NCBI GenBank assembly: GCA_963682055.1
Contig: OY821742.1
Coordinates: 26,073,060 to 26,137,059, forward strand
From: Primula veris
Lineage: Eukaryota > Streptophyta > Magnoliopsida > Ericales > Primulaceae
Direction of reading: 5' to 3'
DNA: 64,000 nucleotides
Below are positions 20,971 to 31,670 of the stretch, one piece after another; the stretch's first letter is position 1, and the number at the start of each line of letters is the position of its first letter. A program made the position numbers and the translations under genes. Below the pieces are notes generated by a model. It saw only the letters and a list, made by a program, of their open reading frames with translations. It was not told the origin of the DNA and searched no databases.

Positions 20971-22733
20971 GATGATGTCAAATTGAAGCTGACTAGCGTA
21001 TTAGACAAAAGGAAAGAATATTCATTATGTTGACCGTATCATGAAATTTATAAACGAGTAAGGGGGTTCTATTGATAACAATGAGACGCCTGCGTTTAGT
21101 GTGGATGAGTTGAAATTGAGCCTATTGGTAGCAATGTGACCGGTTTGAAGACGATAGAAGACAACACGTGTCTTAAAAACAAAAGAGGACAAACCTGTTT
21201 GGAAAAATTGATAGGGTGTAAGAGTATACAAAAGAAAAAACCAGCTCTAGACAAACATAACGACATTGACCTTTTTTTGAAGATTTAGCATCTTATCTTT
21301 TTTTTAGGTGAATTTACGAGTTCAATTTCTATTTCAAAATTTGTTAATTTAAACAATTATGTCTAACTTTTTTTTGTAATTTTTGTCTACTTATAAGAGA
21401 GGGCAAGGAAAAAAGAAGTTCTCAAGTGTGAAAGATTGGTGCATATCATACGGTCGATGAAATTTTGATAGAGTTGATGTTACACTCTAACACTTAAGTA
21501 GTTGCTATGGTTTTGAACGGATTGGTTGATTCTATACAACCACATTTGTCCATTATCATATCTTTTATACTTGTCGAATTTGATATCATTGTTTGACGAA
21601 AGTTTGAATTGATCAAACAAATAACTTTGGGAACGTTTGCATCAGTTTTGAACTGCTACATGGTTGTTTCTTAAGTAGTTTTCAGTCATTTCCCCAATAT
21701 ATTATTAGTTATCATGGTATGTAGCAAATAATGGTTCAAATTTGTTTAATTATATATTTCTAGTTTAATGAAACTAGAAAATCATGTTATAAAAAACACA
21801 ACTCATCTTTTGACTATAAAGAACGGAGCTAGTAAGTAGCAACAAAACAAGTCAGCGCAAAGTCATGTTTTTCTTCATATTCACAATATCGCAAGTTGAA
21901 ACCATAAGTAAAAACATAATCATATGAAAATTGGATATAGAACAAGTCTATACAACAATATAATCATATAACATCACGAGTCACCACATATGGTCACACA
22001 AAGAGCCAAAAATTACAATCTACATATATTTCTAGCCGTATGTATGTATAAACCAGAATTTTCACAAACAAATTGTTGGGTATAGTTGTGGAACAATTTT
22101 CTCGTAACTTTCATTTTTCGATTCTCCTTCAACGTTTTTTTTTGGGTACTATCAAGCGGCCTGTGATGGTTGAGGTCGAATTTATTTCTCCGATTGAGTT
22201 GTAATATTCCGACGACAAAAATCATAAGACGGTTGGATAATGTTCACTTCCGCAGATGGGGTGGAGCCGTGAGGATTTTAATCCAATTAAGAATTTCTCT
22301 TATGTGTTCTCACATTCGAGGTGTTTTAATTTTTATTATTGCCTTCTAAACTCGGGTTGATTGCATCCCTCGTAAAATAATCCATGTGAAATTATGAGTT
22401 ATAGTTTGAAAAACTATTATAAAATGTATAGTCAGGACACATTGGCTTACTGAAATAACTTCAATTTTTATTAAATCACATGTTTAAGAAAAATATACAA
22501 TTATTTAGACACTTCTTAAAATATAGAATAAAATACAATTATTTAGTAACTAACATATAATTTCATAAATATAACAAAAAGAAAATAATTAATTAATAAA
22601 GAAAGCATTTTAAGAGGAGAAAATATGTAAATTAGAACAATAAGACAACCACTAAGAACGCAACTGCAATAACCAGAAAATAACTATGATAAATATAATT
22701 TAAAATTCAAAATATAATTTAAAATTTAAAATT
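20971..22733. other. Non-coding spacer upstream of copia B
   Basis: AT-rich; no gene recognised. A 70-codon minus-strand frame at 22013-22225 has no recognised similarity. It ends with the target-site copy AAATT at 22729-22733. Confidence 0.5.
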
Positions 22734-23995
22734 TGAAATTCCTATCCGTTGTTCTAGATGCAGTTTTGCAATAAGGTTCCAAGTGGGGTTGGAACTGCAG
22801 TTTGAATCAAGTGTATAAGGTTTCAAGTGAGGTTGGAACTGCAGTTGGAACCAAGTGTATTAATGGACAGAAACTGTTTTAAAATTAAATGTACTTGGAA
22901 ATAATTCACACGCACATTTAACAACGGAGTTCACCTAACTAGGCTACGTCTCCGGGGCACTTACCCAGATTATGATATTATAAAAAGCTTACAATATATG
23001 ACTCAAGTCTTAATGAAAAACTTAGACTCCCTCTATGTTTTTCTGCCTATCACTATATTGCTCCTACTCTATAACTATCACTTATAAATCAATGGCATCC
23101 CACCATTGTTTTCTTTTTAAAGCTCACGTGTATTCTCTCTAGAAAAATAAGTTCTTTATAATTTAGAACACACAACTTTACAAGCTTAAGTTACTAAGTA
23201 TATAAACAAGTAAAAACAATCTTCTATCTTCAATATCTTTTGATTGCTTTTGACTTGGTTGATTAGCTTCAATCTCTCCAAGTATCACGAGATTCTTCAG
23301 CATGGATTGACTCTAATCATCTTTGATTAACACCTGTTTAGTAACACACTTGAAAGTAGGAGTTAATCTTTTCCTTTGAAAGGAAACATATAAAGATATG
23401 ATCTCTTAAAGATAATATCTTTTCATAAACATATGAAACATTTAACTCCACATATCAATCAATCTTTATACATATCTTTACTGAATATTATAAGAATCAA
23501 AAGATTGAATCAAGTGATAAGGACAAGCATAAGAATAGAGATATATAAATTAAAAGGAAACATAACCTTATAAACTAATCTCTTTATATCTTTTATAAAC
23601 ATCTTTCCTTAACACATTAGTATTCTCAATAAACACATATACACGTTTAAGACCTTATGAGAATATATCCTACATACTTTAAAACAAATGATTAGCATTA
23701 AACAATTAGTAATGTAGAATAATGAAACAAGACAGAATTCTGTTTTAACAGCAGGTTGAACTGTGGTTGCAACTGAGGTTGCAACTGGTACTTGAAACCT
23801 GTCACCACAGGTTGTAACTAAGGTTGCAACCAGTACTTGAAACCTAATACAACTAACTTAGTAGGTTGTAACTGAGGTTGCAACTGGTACTTGGAACCTG
23901 TCAATCCTGTCTTAGTTATTAATAACAGTTAGGATTTATTTAGTAAAAACCAATAGACAATTAACAATATTTAGACCAGAAATCTGGTCCTAACA
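22734..23995 (-). repeat. 3' LTR of copia B
   Basis: Matches the 5' LTR throughout by eye. GTTGCAAC copies lie at 23766, 23778, 23823 and 23877, in a cluster of GGTTGYAACTGAGG-type repeats at about 23755-23905. A related cluster (GGTTGGAACTGCAGTT) lies near the other end at 22765-22860. Confidence 0.95.
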
Positions 23996-24007
23996 ATCTC
24001 CCCCTTT
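23996..24007 (-). other. Polypurine tract of copia B
   Basis: The minus strand reads AAAGGGGGAGAT against the 3' LTR. Two similar purine tracts occur nearby, at about 24078-24084 and 24333-24340. Confidence 0.8.
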
Positions 24008-24362
24008 GTCATTGGTTTTGACAAATCAATAAAGTTTATAAATCATCCCAACCACCTGCAAATTCCATATCAGTAAGCTCCCCCTGTATGTTAGAATTGC
24101 AGGCAAAATATATAAGCACAATGTATGTGCACACAATTAGTTTTCAGACCTGTTTCAAGTTTAAAGCTTTCATACTTCAACAAGATATCAAGATATTTGC
24201 AGAAAGAAATTGCAGAATGATTAAAGCCAGGCATAAACTTGTCTTAATACAGCAGAATTGAAAAACAGATTAAAGTCTTGAAAACATCAAAATGAAACAA
24301 AACATAAAACAAAAGCATAAACTTCAAACTTCACTCCCCCTATTTGTCAGCAACCAATGGAA
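24008..24362. other. 3' untranslated region of copia B
   Basis: Lies between the extra ORF and the polypurine tract. It holds two further C-runs (CTCCCCCT on the plus strand) that resemble secondary polypurine tracts. Confidence 0.55.
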
Positions 24363-25649
24363 TTAGTCACTTGGAATATCACATTGTGGGGGTCTTTCTC
24401 TTAGAGGATTCTGCCTGACCACTTCTTCATCTTCTTCATTGTCATCCTCACTGCTGATTGAGACACCATCACTATCATCATCATCCTCACTCTCAATAAT
24501 GTCCACCAGCAGCTTATTGATTTGATAATCATCAGCATCCAATTCAGCTCTCCTTTCTTGATTATAAGCCAGCTTCTGGAGTAAGTACCACTTTACTCCT
24601 TTCTTCTTTGCTGAAGGAGCAGATGAAGGTTCTTCTTCCTTTTCTTTCCCTTTGTCCCCAGAAATGTCATTGACATGTCCTTCCTTCAGTAGTTTGGCAG
24701 AAATATAAAGAGCAGAGGGACAATCTGTGATTGGTTCATGAGTGATACTAATGGGAGAATCTCTATGCATAGAAGAGACTTGGCCCAGAAGTAGACTAGA
24801 TATGAGGCAAGGGAAAGGAAGCAGAATGGAAGGTGAATTATCATCACTAAATTCCTTTATAAGATTAAAAATATGAAGGCCAAGGTTGATGGGTAGTGAA
24901 GACATAATCCTGTATAGAAAAATAGCCATATCTTTGTTGACTTTGGAAGATTGTTTGGTGGGTGTCCAGTTAAACCTAGCAATTTTGTGCAACACAGCAG
25001 CACTTAATGTGAGAGAGGATGTTTTGATGGAATGACCATCAAACCTATTGTTCTTTCCAGTTAGAATTAAAGCTAGAATTTCTAAATCTGGTTCAGCATT
25101 GTTGTCTATAGTAGGACTGGGACAACACAGATAGTCATTAATCAACTTAGGTGTGAAATCCAAAGTTACACCTCTCAAAAACACTCTTCCATACTTAGGA
25201 TTACCCTCTTCAAAGACACCACTGCTTAAATTGGAATAGAATTCTTTAACAACAGCAGGGTAATAGGAGTCTGCATAACAAACAGTTTTGGCTAATCCAA
25301 CAGCAGAGAGTAATTTCTCAACATACACCTGTATGTGAGGATAGCTAACTAAATTGAGCCTTCTTTCACACAGAATTTCTTTACTAGCCATTCCTCTAAA
25401 CCTCCTATATGTTGTCCTACTCCAGAAACGAGGATCAACATTATTGTTTGTTGGAACATACTCAAACTTAGCAGTAACAGGGTCATTATCAAAATTCCTT
25501 CTAGCACGCTTCTTAGTGCGCTTAATTTTGGGAGAGGAAGACTCACTTACCTTTGATTTGGAACCTTGACGTGATGGAGATTTATTCATAAAATCTCTGA
25601 GAGTGCAATCATCATCAGAATTGGGGTTTTTAGAAGGGATTGATGACAT
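24363..25649 (-). CDS. Additional ORF in the envelope position of copia B (428 aa)
   Basis: Same strand as Gag-Pol, 973 bp beyond its stop, uninterrupted. Features: basic, nuclear-localisation-like KIKRTKKRARR near residue 42; a folded-looking middle (YVEKLLSAVGLAKTV, VKEFYSNLSSGVF, VFLRGVTLDFTPKLINDY) resembling what databases label 'putative plant transposon protein'; a KGKEKEEE linker; a strongly acidic C-terminal region (ESEDDDDSDGVSISSEDDNE). I see no signal peptide and no convincing membrane helix, so an envelope role is unsupported despite its position. It could be an acquired host or transposon domain acting in the nucleus. Function unknown. Confidence 0.85.
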   Translation of the reverse strand: MSSIPSKNPNSDDDCTLRDFMNKSPSRQGSKSKVSESSSPKIKRTKKRARRNFDNDPVTAKFEYVPTNNNVDPRFWSRTTYRRFRGMASKEILCERRLNLVSYPHIQVYVEKLLSAVGLAKTVCYADSYYPAVVKEFYSNLSSGVFEEGNPKYGRVFLRGVTLDFTPKLINDYLCCPSPTIDNNAEPDLEILALILTGKNNRFDGHSIKTSSLTLSAAVLHKIARFNWTPTKQSSKVNKDMAIFLYRIMSSLPINLGLHIFNLIKEFSDDNSPSILLPFPCLISSLLLGQVSSMHRDSPISITHEPITDCPSALYISAKLLKEGHVNDISGDKGKEKEEEPSSAPSAKKKGVKWYLLQKLAYNQERRAELDADDYQINKLLVDIIESEDDDDSDGVSISSEDDNEEDEEVVRQNPLRERPPQCDIPSD

Positions 25650-26622
25650 GGTTGCAACTGGGGTTAGAACCTTACTTAGAACCTTGCAGTGGGTTTCTAC
25701 AGCAAGCCTAGGGTTTTACAGAGATGAGAGAGAGAGAGTTATTCTGTAAAAAGTAATTGATTTTGGATAGTAAAAAGATGTTTGTATAAATAGCAATAAA
25801 GACCATATCTTTTTGAAATTGGAAATAGATACATGCAAATCAATTAAGCAGCAAATTTAGGCTTAAACATAGGAAGTATTTAATCAACAGATTTTAAAAG
25901 AAAATCATACTAAGATTACGCAAGAAACAGTTGGCAATAAGATAACTTCAGCCAATTAAACAGATAAACATTCCTTTTTCAAAACAGATTCATCCAAAAT
26001 TTGAAAAATCAAACATTGAAGCTTTAAGGAAATTTGACTTGATTCAAGATAAAAACAAAACTTAAACAGATATCTAGCTTTTAGGAGAACAAAAGAAATC
26101 TAGCAATTTACTCACGAAAATATGTTTATCAAAGAATAACACTAATAAAGATTAAATTTTAGGAGCTTAAAATGAGCAAATCCGTTTTTATTTCTACACA
26201 AAAACTAGTTTGATGACCTCAGCAAGGAAAGAGTATAAGTGATGTCAAAATTTTACAAGACTTTGTCTTGACAGCTATAACAGAGACTGAGGTTTCAACT
26301 GATGTTTCAACTGAGCTTGCAACCAGTATTTTTGACACAAGGTTTCAACTGATGTTGCAACTGAACTTCCAACCAACTATAGAGAGTGTGAGGTTTCAAC
26401 TGATGTTGCAACTGAACTTGCAACCATCATATAAAATTGCACTTTGTGCTAGCAACTCTATTACCAGAGAGGTTTTTAAGGACAAGTTACCTCACATCTG
26501 TTTTTGAGACACCAAAAAAGCGGCTTTTTCAAGACAAAAACATCATAGCTCAAAATAAGACTTTAACCTTAGAAATAAAACTTATTAAAGATACTCAATA
26601 CAGACATATTTAGCAAAAGTAT
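25650..26622. other. Spacer between Gag-Pol and the extra ORF of copia B, with palindrome cluster
   Basis: Non-coding. At 26268-26430 three successive units of the form GGTTTCAACTGATGTTGCAAC...GAACTTGCAACC occur, with exact GTTGCAAC at 26354 and 26405; another exact copy at 25651 overlaps the extra ORF start region. Confidence 0.7.
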
Positions 26623-29600
26623 TCAATTAGATTGATAATGACATACCCCTATGTCACTTCTTAATGATTCAAACTTGTTTGTATCAAGGGGCTTTGTGAA
26701 AATATCTGCTAGTTGTCTTTCAGTTGAAACATGTTCTAAAATTAAGCTCTTTTCTTCAACTAGTTCTCTAATAAAATGATGCCTAAGATCAATATGTTTG
26801 GTTCTGGAATGTTGAACTGGATTTTTGGCTAAATCTATAGCACTTTTGTTATCACAAAACAGAGTTAATATCTCTTGTTTAACATTGTAATCAGTTAACA
26901 TTTGTTTCATCCAAATAAGTTGAGTGCATCCACTTCCAGCTGCAACATATTCTGCCTCAGCAGTAGATAAAGATATGCAATTTTGCTTTTTACTGAACCA
27001 AGAAACAAGATTATTTCCAAAATAAAAACAACCACCAGAAGTACTCTTTCTGTCATCTATGTTTCCTGCCCAATCTGCATCACAGTAGCCACTAAGAAAA
27101 TGGTTTGTATCTTTAGAATACCATAGGCCTAGATGAGGTGTTCCTTTTACATACCTTAGAATTCTTTTGACAGCTAGAAGATGAGGTTCTAAAGGATTTG
27201 CTTGATATCTGGCACAAACTCCTACACTTAAGCAAAGATCTGGTCTACTAGCAGTTAAATACAGCAAACTTCCAATCATGGATCTATAAAGACTGGGACA
27301 GACATTTTTACCTTTATCATTTTTGGACAGTTTAAGGGTAGTACTCATAGGGGTTCTCTTCTCTTTACTCTCACTCAGACCAAACTTTTTAACAAGATTG
27401 TCTGCATACTTACTTTGGCACAGAAAAATGCCTTTCTCATTCTGTTTAACTTGCAATCCTAGAAAGTAAGTTAGTTCACCTCCTCCACTCATTTCAAATT
27501 CATTCTTCATGTCAGAAATGAATTCTTTTATTCTGTTATTAGAAGTAGAACCAAAAACAATGTCATCAACATAGATTTGAGCAATTATTATGTCCTTTGT
27601 GGTTTTCTTAGTAAACAGAGTTTTATCAACTCCCCCTCTGTTAAAACCTTTTTCAATCAAGTACTTGGTTAATCTATCATACCAAGCTCTAGGAGCTTGT
27701 TTTAGACCATACAAGGCCTTTTTCAACAAATAGACATGTTCAGGAAAGTTAGGATCCTCAAATCCCTTAGGTTGACAAACATAAACTTCTTCATTAATCA
27801 CACCATTCAGAAAAGCACTCTTTATGTCAAGTTGAAACAGTTTAAAATCATACAGACATGCAAGAGACAGCAGCATTCTAATGGATTCAATTCTAGCTAC
27901 TGGAGCAAAGGTTTCATCAAAGTCAATTCCCTCAATTTGTGTATAACCCTGAGCTACCAACCTAGCTTTATTCCTGATAATCACTCCATCCTCATCACTT
28001 TTATTTCTAAAAATCCATTTAGTTCCTATAACATTTTTATTAGAAGGTCTGGGTACTAAAGTCCATACATCATTTCTCTCAAATTGGGCCAATTCATCCT
28101 GCATAGCTAAAATCCATTCACTATCTTCTAGAGCTTCTTTTATATTCTTAGGTTCTAACTGAGAGATATAACAAGCAAAGTGAACAACATTATTTCTTTT
28201 ACCTCTGGTTTTCATACCTGAAGTAACTTCTCCTATGACATTGTCAAGAGAATGATTTTTCTGAGTCCTTACATAGCGAGGCCTGCTAGTTGACTGAGCA
28301 TGAGAACTTTCTTCTTCTTCTTCTTCAGATTCAGCAGCATTTTGGGTTTCAACTGTGGTTCCAACCTCAGTTCCAACCTCAGTTGTAACCTCAGTTGCAA
28401 CTGGACTTCCAACCACTCTGGGACTTCCAGTTTGTTGTGTTTCTTCTTTCTCTTTTTCTGTAGTCTCAGCCTGTTCATTATCACCTGTAATCTCATCAAC
28501 AGTTTTTAGGTCATCAAATAACACATTATAAGATTCCATAACACAGTTTGTTCTTTGATTGAAGACTCTAAATGCTCTACTGTTCTGAGCATAACCAAGA
28601 AAAATCCCTTTATCACTTTTAGAGTCAAATTTACCAAGATGCTCTCTATCTCTGAGAATATAGCAAACACATCCAAACACTTGAAAATACTTTACATTGG
28701 GTTTTCTACCTTTCCATATTTCATAAGCTGTCATGGAAGTACCTTTAGTAATATAAACTCTATTAACTATATGACAGGCAGTATTAACAGCTTCAGCCCA
28801 AAATCTATTGGCAAGTTTCTTAGAGTTAAGCATTACTCTAGCCATTTCCTGAATGGTTCTATTTTTCCTTTCAACTATGCCATTTTGCTGTGGAGTCTTA
28901 GGAGCAGAGAACTCATGACATATTCCTAAGGAGTTGCAGAATTCTTTAAACCTGATATTTTCAAATTCAGTTCCATGATCACTTCTAATCCTAGCAATAT
29001 TACCACTAGTGGAACCTTTTTCAACTTGCAGTTTTAAGCACAGAGTTTTGAATAGTTCAAAAGTTTCAGACTTATCCTTTAAGAACACTACCCAAGAGTA
29101 TCTAGAGAAATCATCTACAACTACTAGAATGTACTTCTTACCACCTATACTGGCAGTTTGCATAGGACCCATCAAGTCAATGTGAAGAAGTTCTAAGACT
29201 CTTTTAGTGTAGATTAGACTAGTACTTTTGTGTATACTTTTGGTTTGTTTTCCTTTAGCACAATCACCACAGACACTTTGAGTTTTAGCACTGAGTTTAG
29301 GAATTCCTCTTATCAACTCTTTTTTAACAAGCTTATCTAAAGTTTTGTAATTCACATGCCCAAGCCTTTTATGCCAAATATCTGCATTATTAGTAATAGC
29401 TTGATTACACCTACTTTGAGGCAATTCTTTTTCAGCTTTTTCAAACACATAGCAACTGTTGGTTGATCTAACTCCAGTCATGATTAAATCATTGTTAAGA
29501 TTAGTAATTAGACACCTTTCTTTGTCAAATTTAACAGTCATTTCATTATCACAGAGTTGACTGATACTAATTAGATTAGCTTTTAGACCATCTACAAGAA

Positions 29601-31611
29601 AAACATCCTCAATATCAGGCATTCCAGGTTTGTTTAAGGTACCTTTACCAATAATTTTACCTGTATCTCCTCCTCCAAACACAACAGTGTTACCTGTAAG
29701 AATGGTGACATTTTTTAGGAGGCTTGCAGTACCTGTCATATGCTTAGAGCATCCACTGTCAAAATACCAATCATTAGAAGTAACAGCATTCAAAGAGTTG
29801 ATAACAGCTTTGTTGTTAGCAACTAAGATTGCTTTTTCTTTAACTTTCCAAACCCATTTCAAATTTTTATTGACAGAAGCCAACCAGGTTTTCTGGGAAA
29901 TGTACTTTCTGTTCCTTTTTAAATAACACTGGACTTCAGAATGACCAGGTTTTTTACAAAAATTGCACAATTTCAACCTACAGTTATTCAGTTTGTTCAT
30001 GGTTGCAACTTTGGTTGTAACTGAGCTTCCAACCTTCTTTACATAAACCTGCGTTTTATTCCTGGTTGCAACTCTGGTTGCAACTGAGCTTCTAACCTTG
30101 TGATCAAAATCATGAGTTTTAGCTTTAGCAACAGCTTCAATAAAAGTAGTTTTTCCTGTACTCTTACCACCATAGTACCCTAGACCACTGATATCTTTGG
30201 ATCCTCTAGAATATGACAGCATGTCATCTAATTTATCTGAAGCAGAGACATTCAGCAATTTTATTATCTTTTTAGTTTCAGTAAGTTCAGCCAGTTGTAA
30301 TTTAAGCTTCTCAGTAAGATTTTTGACCTCATCCTTTAGATCAACATTCAGCTTGCTTATGATCAAACATTGTTTACTCAGACTTTTATACTTTTCATAC
30401 AGAACAAGGTATTGCTTAGTAATGTTTTCATCAGAGGGCTCTTCCTCATCACTGCTATATGTTTCACAGGCAGTTGTAACTGGGGTTGAAACATGCTCAC
30501 AGTCACTTTCATAAGTAGGTTCTTTTTCAGTGATTATTCCCATGAAATTAACAAAATTTGAACCATCCTCTTCATCACTGTTACTCTCAGAATCACTATC
30601 ACTATGAGTGGTTATATAAGCATTTTTGTTTCTTTTTAAAGTGTTTGCACACTCAGCCTGAATATGACCAAAACCTCTACATTCTCTACACTGAATCTCT
30701 TTAGATTTGTATTCTTTGTTATCCTTTTCTTTGGAATTCCACTTTCCTGTAGAGTTATTATTGAATCTAGACTCTGTCTTAAACTGGTTATCCTTTTTCT
30801 GAAAGTTTTTAGATGAACCAGTATCATCCTCCTTTTTCTTATAAAACTTCTTGTACACCTTTTTTGCAAAGAAAGCTAGTTGTTCTTCATCACTCATTTT
30901 ATCACAGGTATTAGATTCAGATTTCTTAGCTTGAAATGCTATTCCCTTTTCTGGTCTTTTATGTTTGAAGAATTTCAGTTCATGTGTACTAAGATTTCCT
31001 ATGAGTTCTTCAAGTTTAAGATTATCTAAGTCAGTTGATTCTTCAATAGCTGTGACCTTAATTTCAAACCTTTCTGGGAGTGACCTAAGAGTTTTCTTAA
31101 CAAGCTTAGCATCACTGTATTTTTCACCTAATGTTCCAGCTTGATGAGCAATGTGGCAGATTCTACCATTAAATTGTTCAATGTTTTCATCTTCCTCCAT
31201 TCTTAAGTTCTCAAATTGGGTAGTTAACTGTTGAAGTTTGAAAGCTTTTACTTTAGTTGTTCCTTCAAAAGTAACTTGCAAAATATCCCATGCTTCTTTA
31301 GCTGTTTCACAATGAGAGATATACCTGAATACGCTGAGAGTTACACCAGCAAAAATCAAGTTTATGGCTGTTGAGTTGGCACTTGATTTTCTGTCTTCTT
31401 CAGCAGACCATCTGTCTTCAGGTAAGAGAATCAGTTCTCCTTCATTATCCATGGTAGTTGGAGCCTCCCATCCATACATAACAGTCTTCCATGCATGTTC
31501 ATTCTGCTGTTTGATGAAGGACCTCATTCTAATTTTCCATACTCCATAGTTTACTCCTCCTTCAAGCAATGGAGGTTTGTTGAAGGCGTTTCCTTCCCTC
31601 ATTAAGTCCAT
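26623..31611 (-). CDS. gag-pol: Gag-Pol polyprotein of copia B (1662 aa, intact)
   Basis: Single frame from the ATG at 31611 (MDLMREGNAF), 46 bp inside the primer site. Domains: Sirevirus-type Gag about 1-210; zinc knuckles at 308-321 (CRECRGFGHIQAEC) and 549-562 (CNFCKKPGHSEVQC); coiled-coil-like Lys/Leu-rich stretch about 400-455; aspartic protease DSG at 618-620; integrase zinc domain about 746-785; DD35E catalytic residues at about 812, 878 and 914 with 35 residues between the last two; RT with LDIKSAFLNG near 1261 and YVDD at 1347-1350; RNase H with CDADWAG and STAEAEYVAA; C-terminal RQLADIFTKPLD. Short Val/Thr/Glu repeats (VATEVTTEVGTEVG, about 1071-1084; VATRVAT, about 510) are translations of the GTTGCAAC motif. 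No inactivating lesion seen. Confidence 0.95.
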   Translation of the reverse strand: MDLMREGNAFNKPPLLEGGVNYGVWKIRMRSFIKQQNEHAWKTVMYGWEAPTTMDNEGELILLPEDRWSAEEDRKSSANSTAINLIFAGVTLSVFRYISHCETAKEAWDILQVTFEGTTKVKAFKLQQLTTQFENLRMEEDENIEQFNGRICHIAHQAGTLGEKYSDAKLVKKTLRSLPERFEIKVTAIEESTDLDNLKLEELIGNLSTHELKFFKHKRPEKGIAFQAKKSESNTCDKMSDEEQLAFFAKKVYKKFYKKKEDDTGSSKNFQKKDNQFKTESRFNNNSTGKWNSKEKDNKEYKSKEIQCRECRGFGHIQAECANTLKRNKNAYITTHSDSDSESNSDEEDGSNFVNFMGIITEKEPTYESDCEHVSTPVTTACETYSSDEEEPSDENITKQYLVLYEKYKSLSKQCLIISKLNVDLKDEVKNLTEKLKLQLAELTETKKIIKLLNVSASDKLDDMLSYSRGSKDISGLGYYGGKSTGKTTFIEAVAKAKTHDFDHKVRSSVATRVATRNKTQVYVKKVGSSVTTKVATMNKLNNCRLKLCNFCKKPGHSEVQCYLKRNRKYISQKTWLASVNKNLKWVWKVKEKAILVANNKAVINSLNAVTSNDWYFDSGCSKHMTGTASLLKNVTILTGNTVVFGGGDTGKIIGKGTLNKPGMPDIEDVFLVDGLKANLISISQLCDNEMTVKFDKERCLITNLNNDLIMTGVRSTNSCYVFEKAEKELPQSRCNQAITNNADIWHKRLGHVNYKTLDKLVKKELIRGIPKLSAKTQSVCGDCAKGKQTKSIHKSTSLIYTKRVLELLHIDLMGPMQTASIGGKKYILVVVDDFSRYSWVVFLKDKSETFELFKTLCLKLQVEKGSTSGNIARIRSDHGTEFENIRFKEFCNSLGICHEFSAPKTPQQNGIVERKNRTIQEMARVMLNSKKLANRFWAEAVNTACHIVNRVYITKGTSMTAYEIWKGRKPNVKYFQVFGCVCYILRDREHLGKFDSKSDKGIFLGYAQNSRAFRVFNQRTNCVMESYNVLFDDLKTVDEITGDNEQAETTEKEKEETQQTGSPRVVGSPVATEVTTEVGTEVGTTVETQNAAESEEEEEESSHAQSTSRPRYVRTQKNHSLDNVIGEVTSGMKTRGKRNNVVHFACYISQLEPKNIKEALEDSEWILAMQDELAQFERNDVWTLVPRPSNKNVIGTKWIFRNKSDEDGVIIRNKARLVAQGYTQIEGIDFDETFAPVARIESIRMLLSLACLYDFKLFQLDIKSAFLNGVINEEVYVCQPKGFEDPNFPEHVYLLKKALYGLKQAPRAWYDRLTKYLIEKGFNRGGVDKTLFTKKTTKDIIIAQIYVDDIVFGSTSNNRIKEFISDMKNEFEMSGGGELTYFLGLQVKQNEKGIFLCQSKYADNLVKKFGLSESKEKRTPMSTTLKLSKNDKGKNVCPSLYRSMIGSLLYLTASRPDLCLSVGVCARYQANPLEPHLLAVKRILRYVKGTPHLGLWYSKDTNHFLSGYCDADWAGNIDDRKSTSGGCFYFGNNLVSWFSKKQNCISLSTAEAEYVAAGSGCTQLIWMKQMLTDYNVKQEILTLFCDNKSAIDLAKNPVQHSRTKHIDLRHHFIRELVEEKSLILEHVSTERQLADIFTKPLDTNKFESLRSDIGVCHYQSN

Positions 31612-31656
31612 TGTTACTAGAACACAGGATCCACACTAAGTAAGATCTAGTGTGAA

Positions 31657-31668
31657 GCTCTGATACCA
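31657..31668 (-). other. tRNA-iMet primer binding site of copia B
   Basis: The minus strand reads TGGTATCAGAGC, complementary to the 3' end of initiator tRNA-Met, 2 bp inside the 5' LTR. Confidence 0.93.
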
Positions 31669-31670
31669 AA

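Noticed and set aside
23755..23905. GGTTGCAAC repeats as a CRISPR-like array
   Set aside because: Units are imperfect, closely packed, without uniform spacers, and lie in plant LTR DNA.
24363..25649. Calling the extra ORF of copia B an envelope protein
   Set aside because: Position fits, but I see no signal peptide, membrane helix or coiled-coil fusion region; the protein is basic then acidic, more nuclear-like.
28300..28509. Plus-strand Phe-rich frame opposite copia B Pol
   Set aside because: Shadow of the Glu-rich linker codons in Gag-Pol on the other strand.
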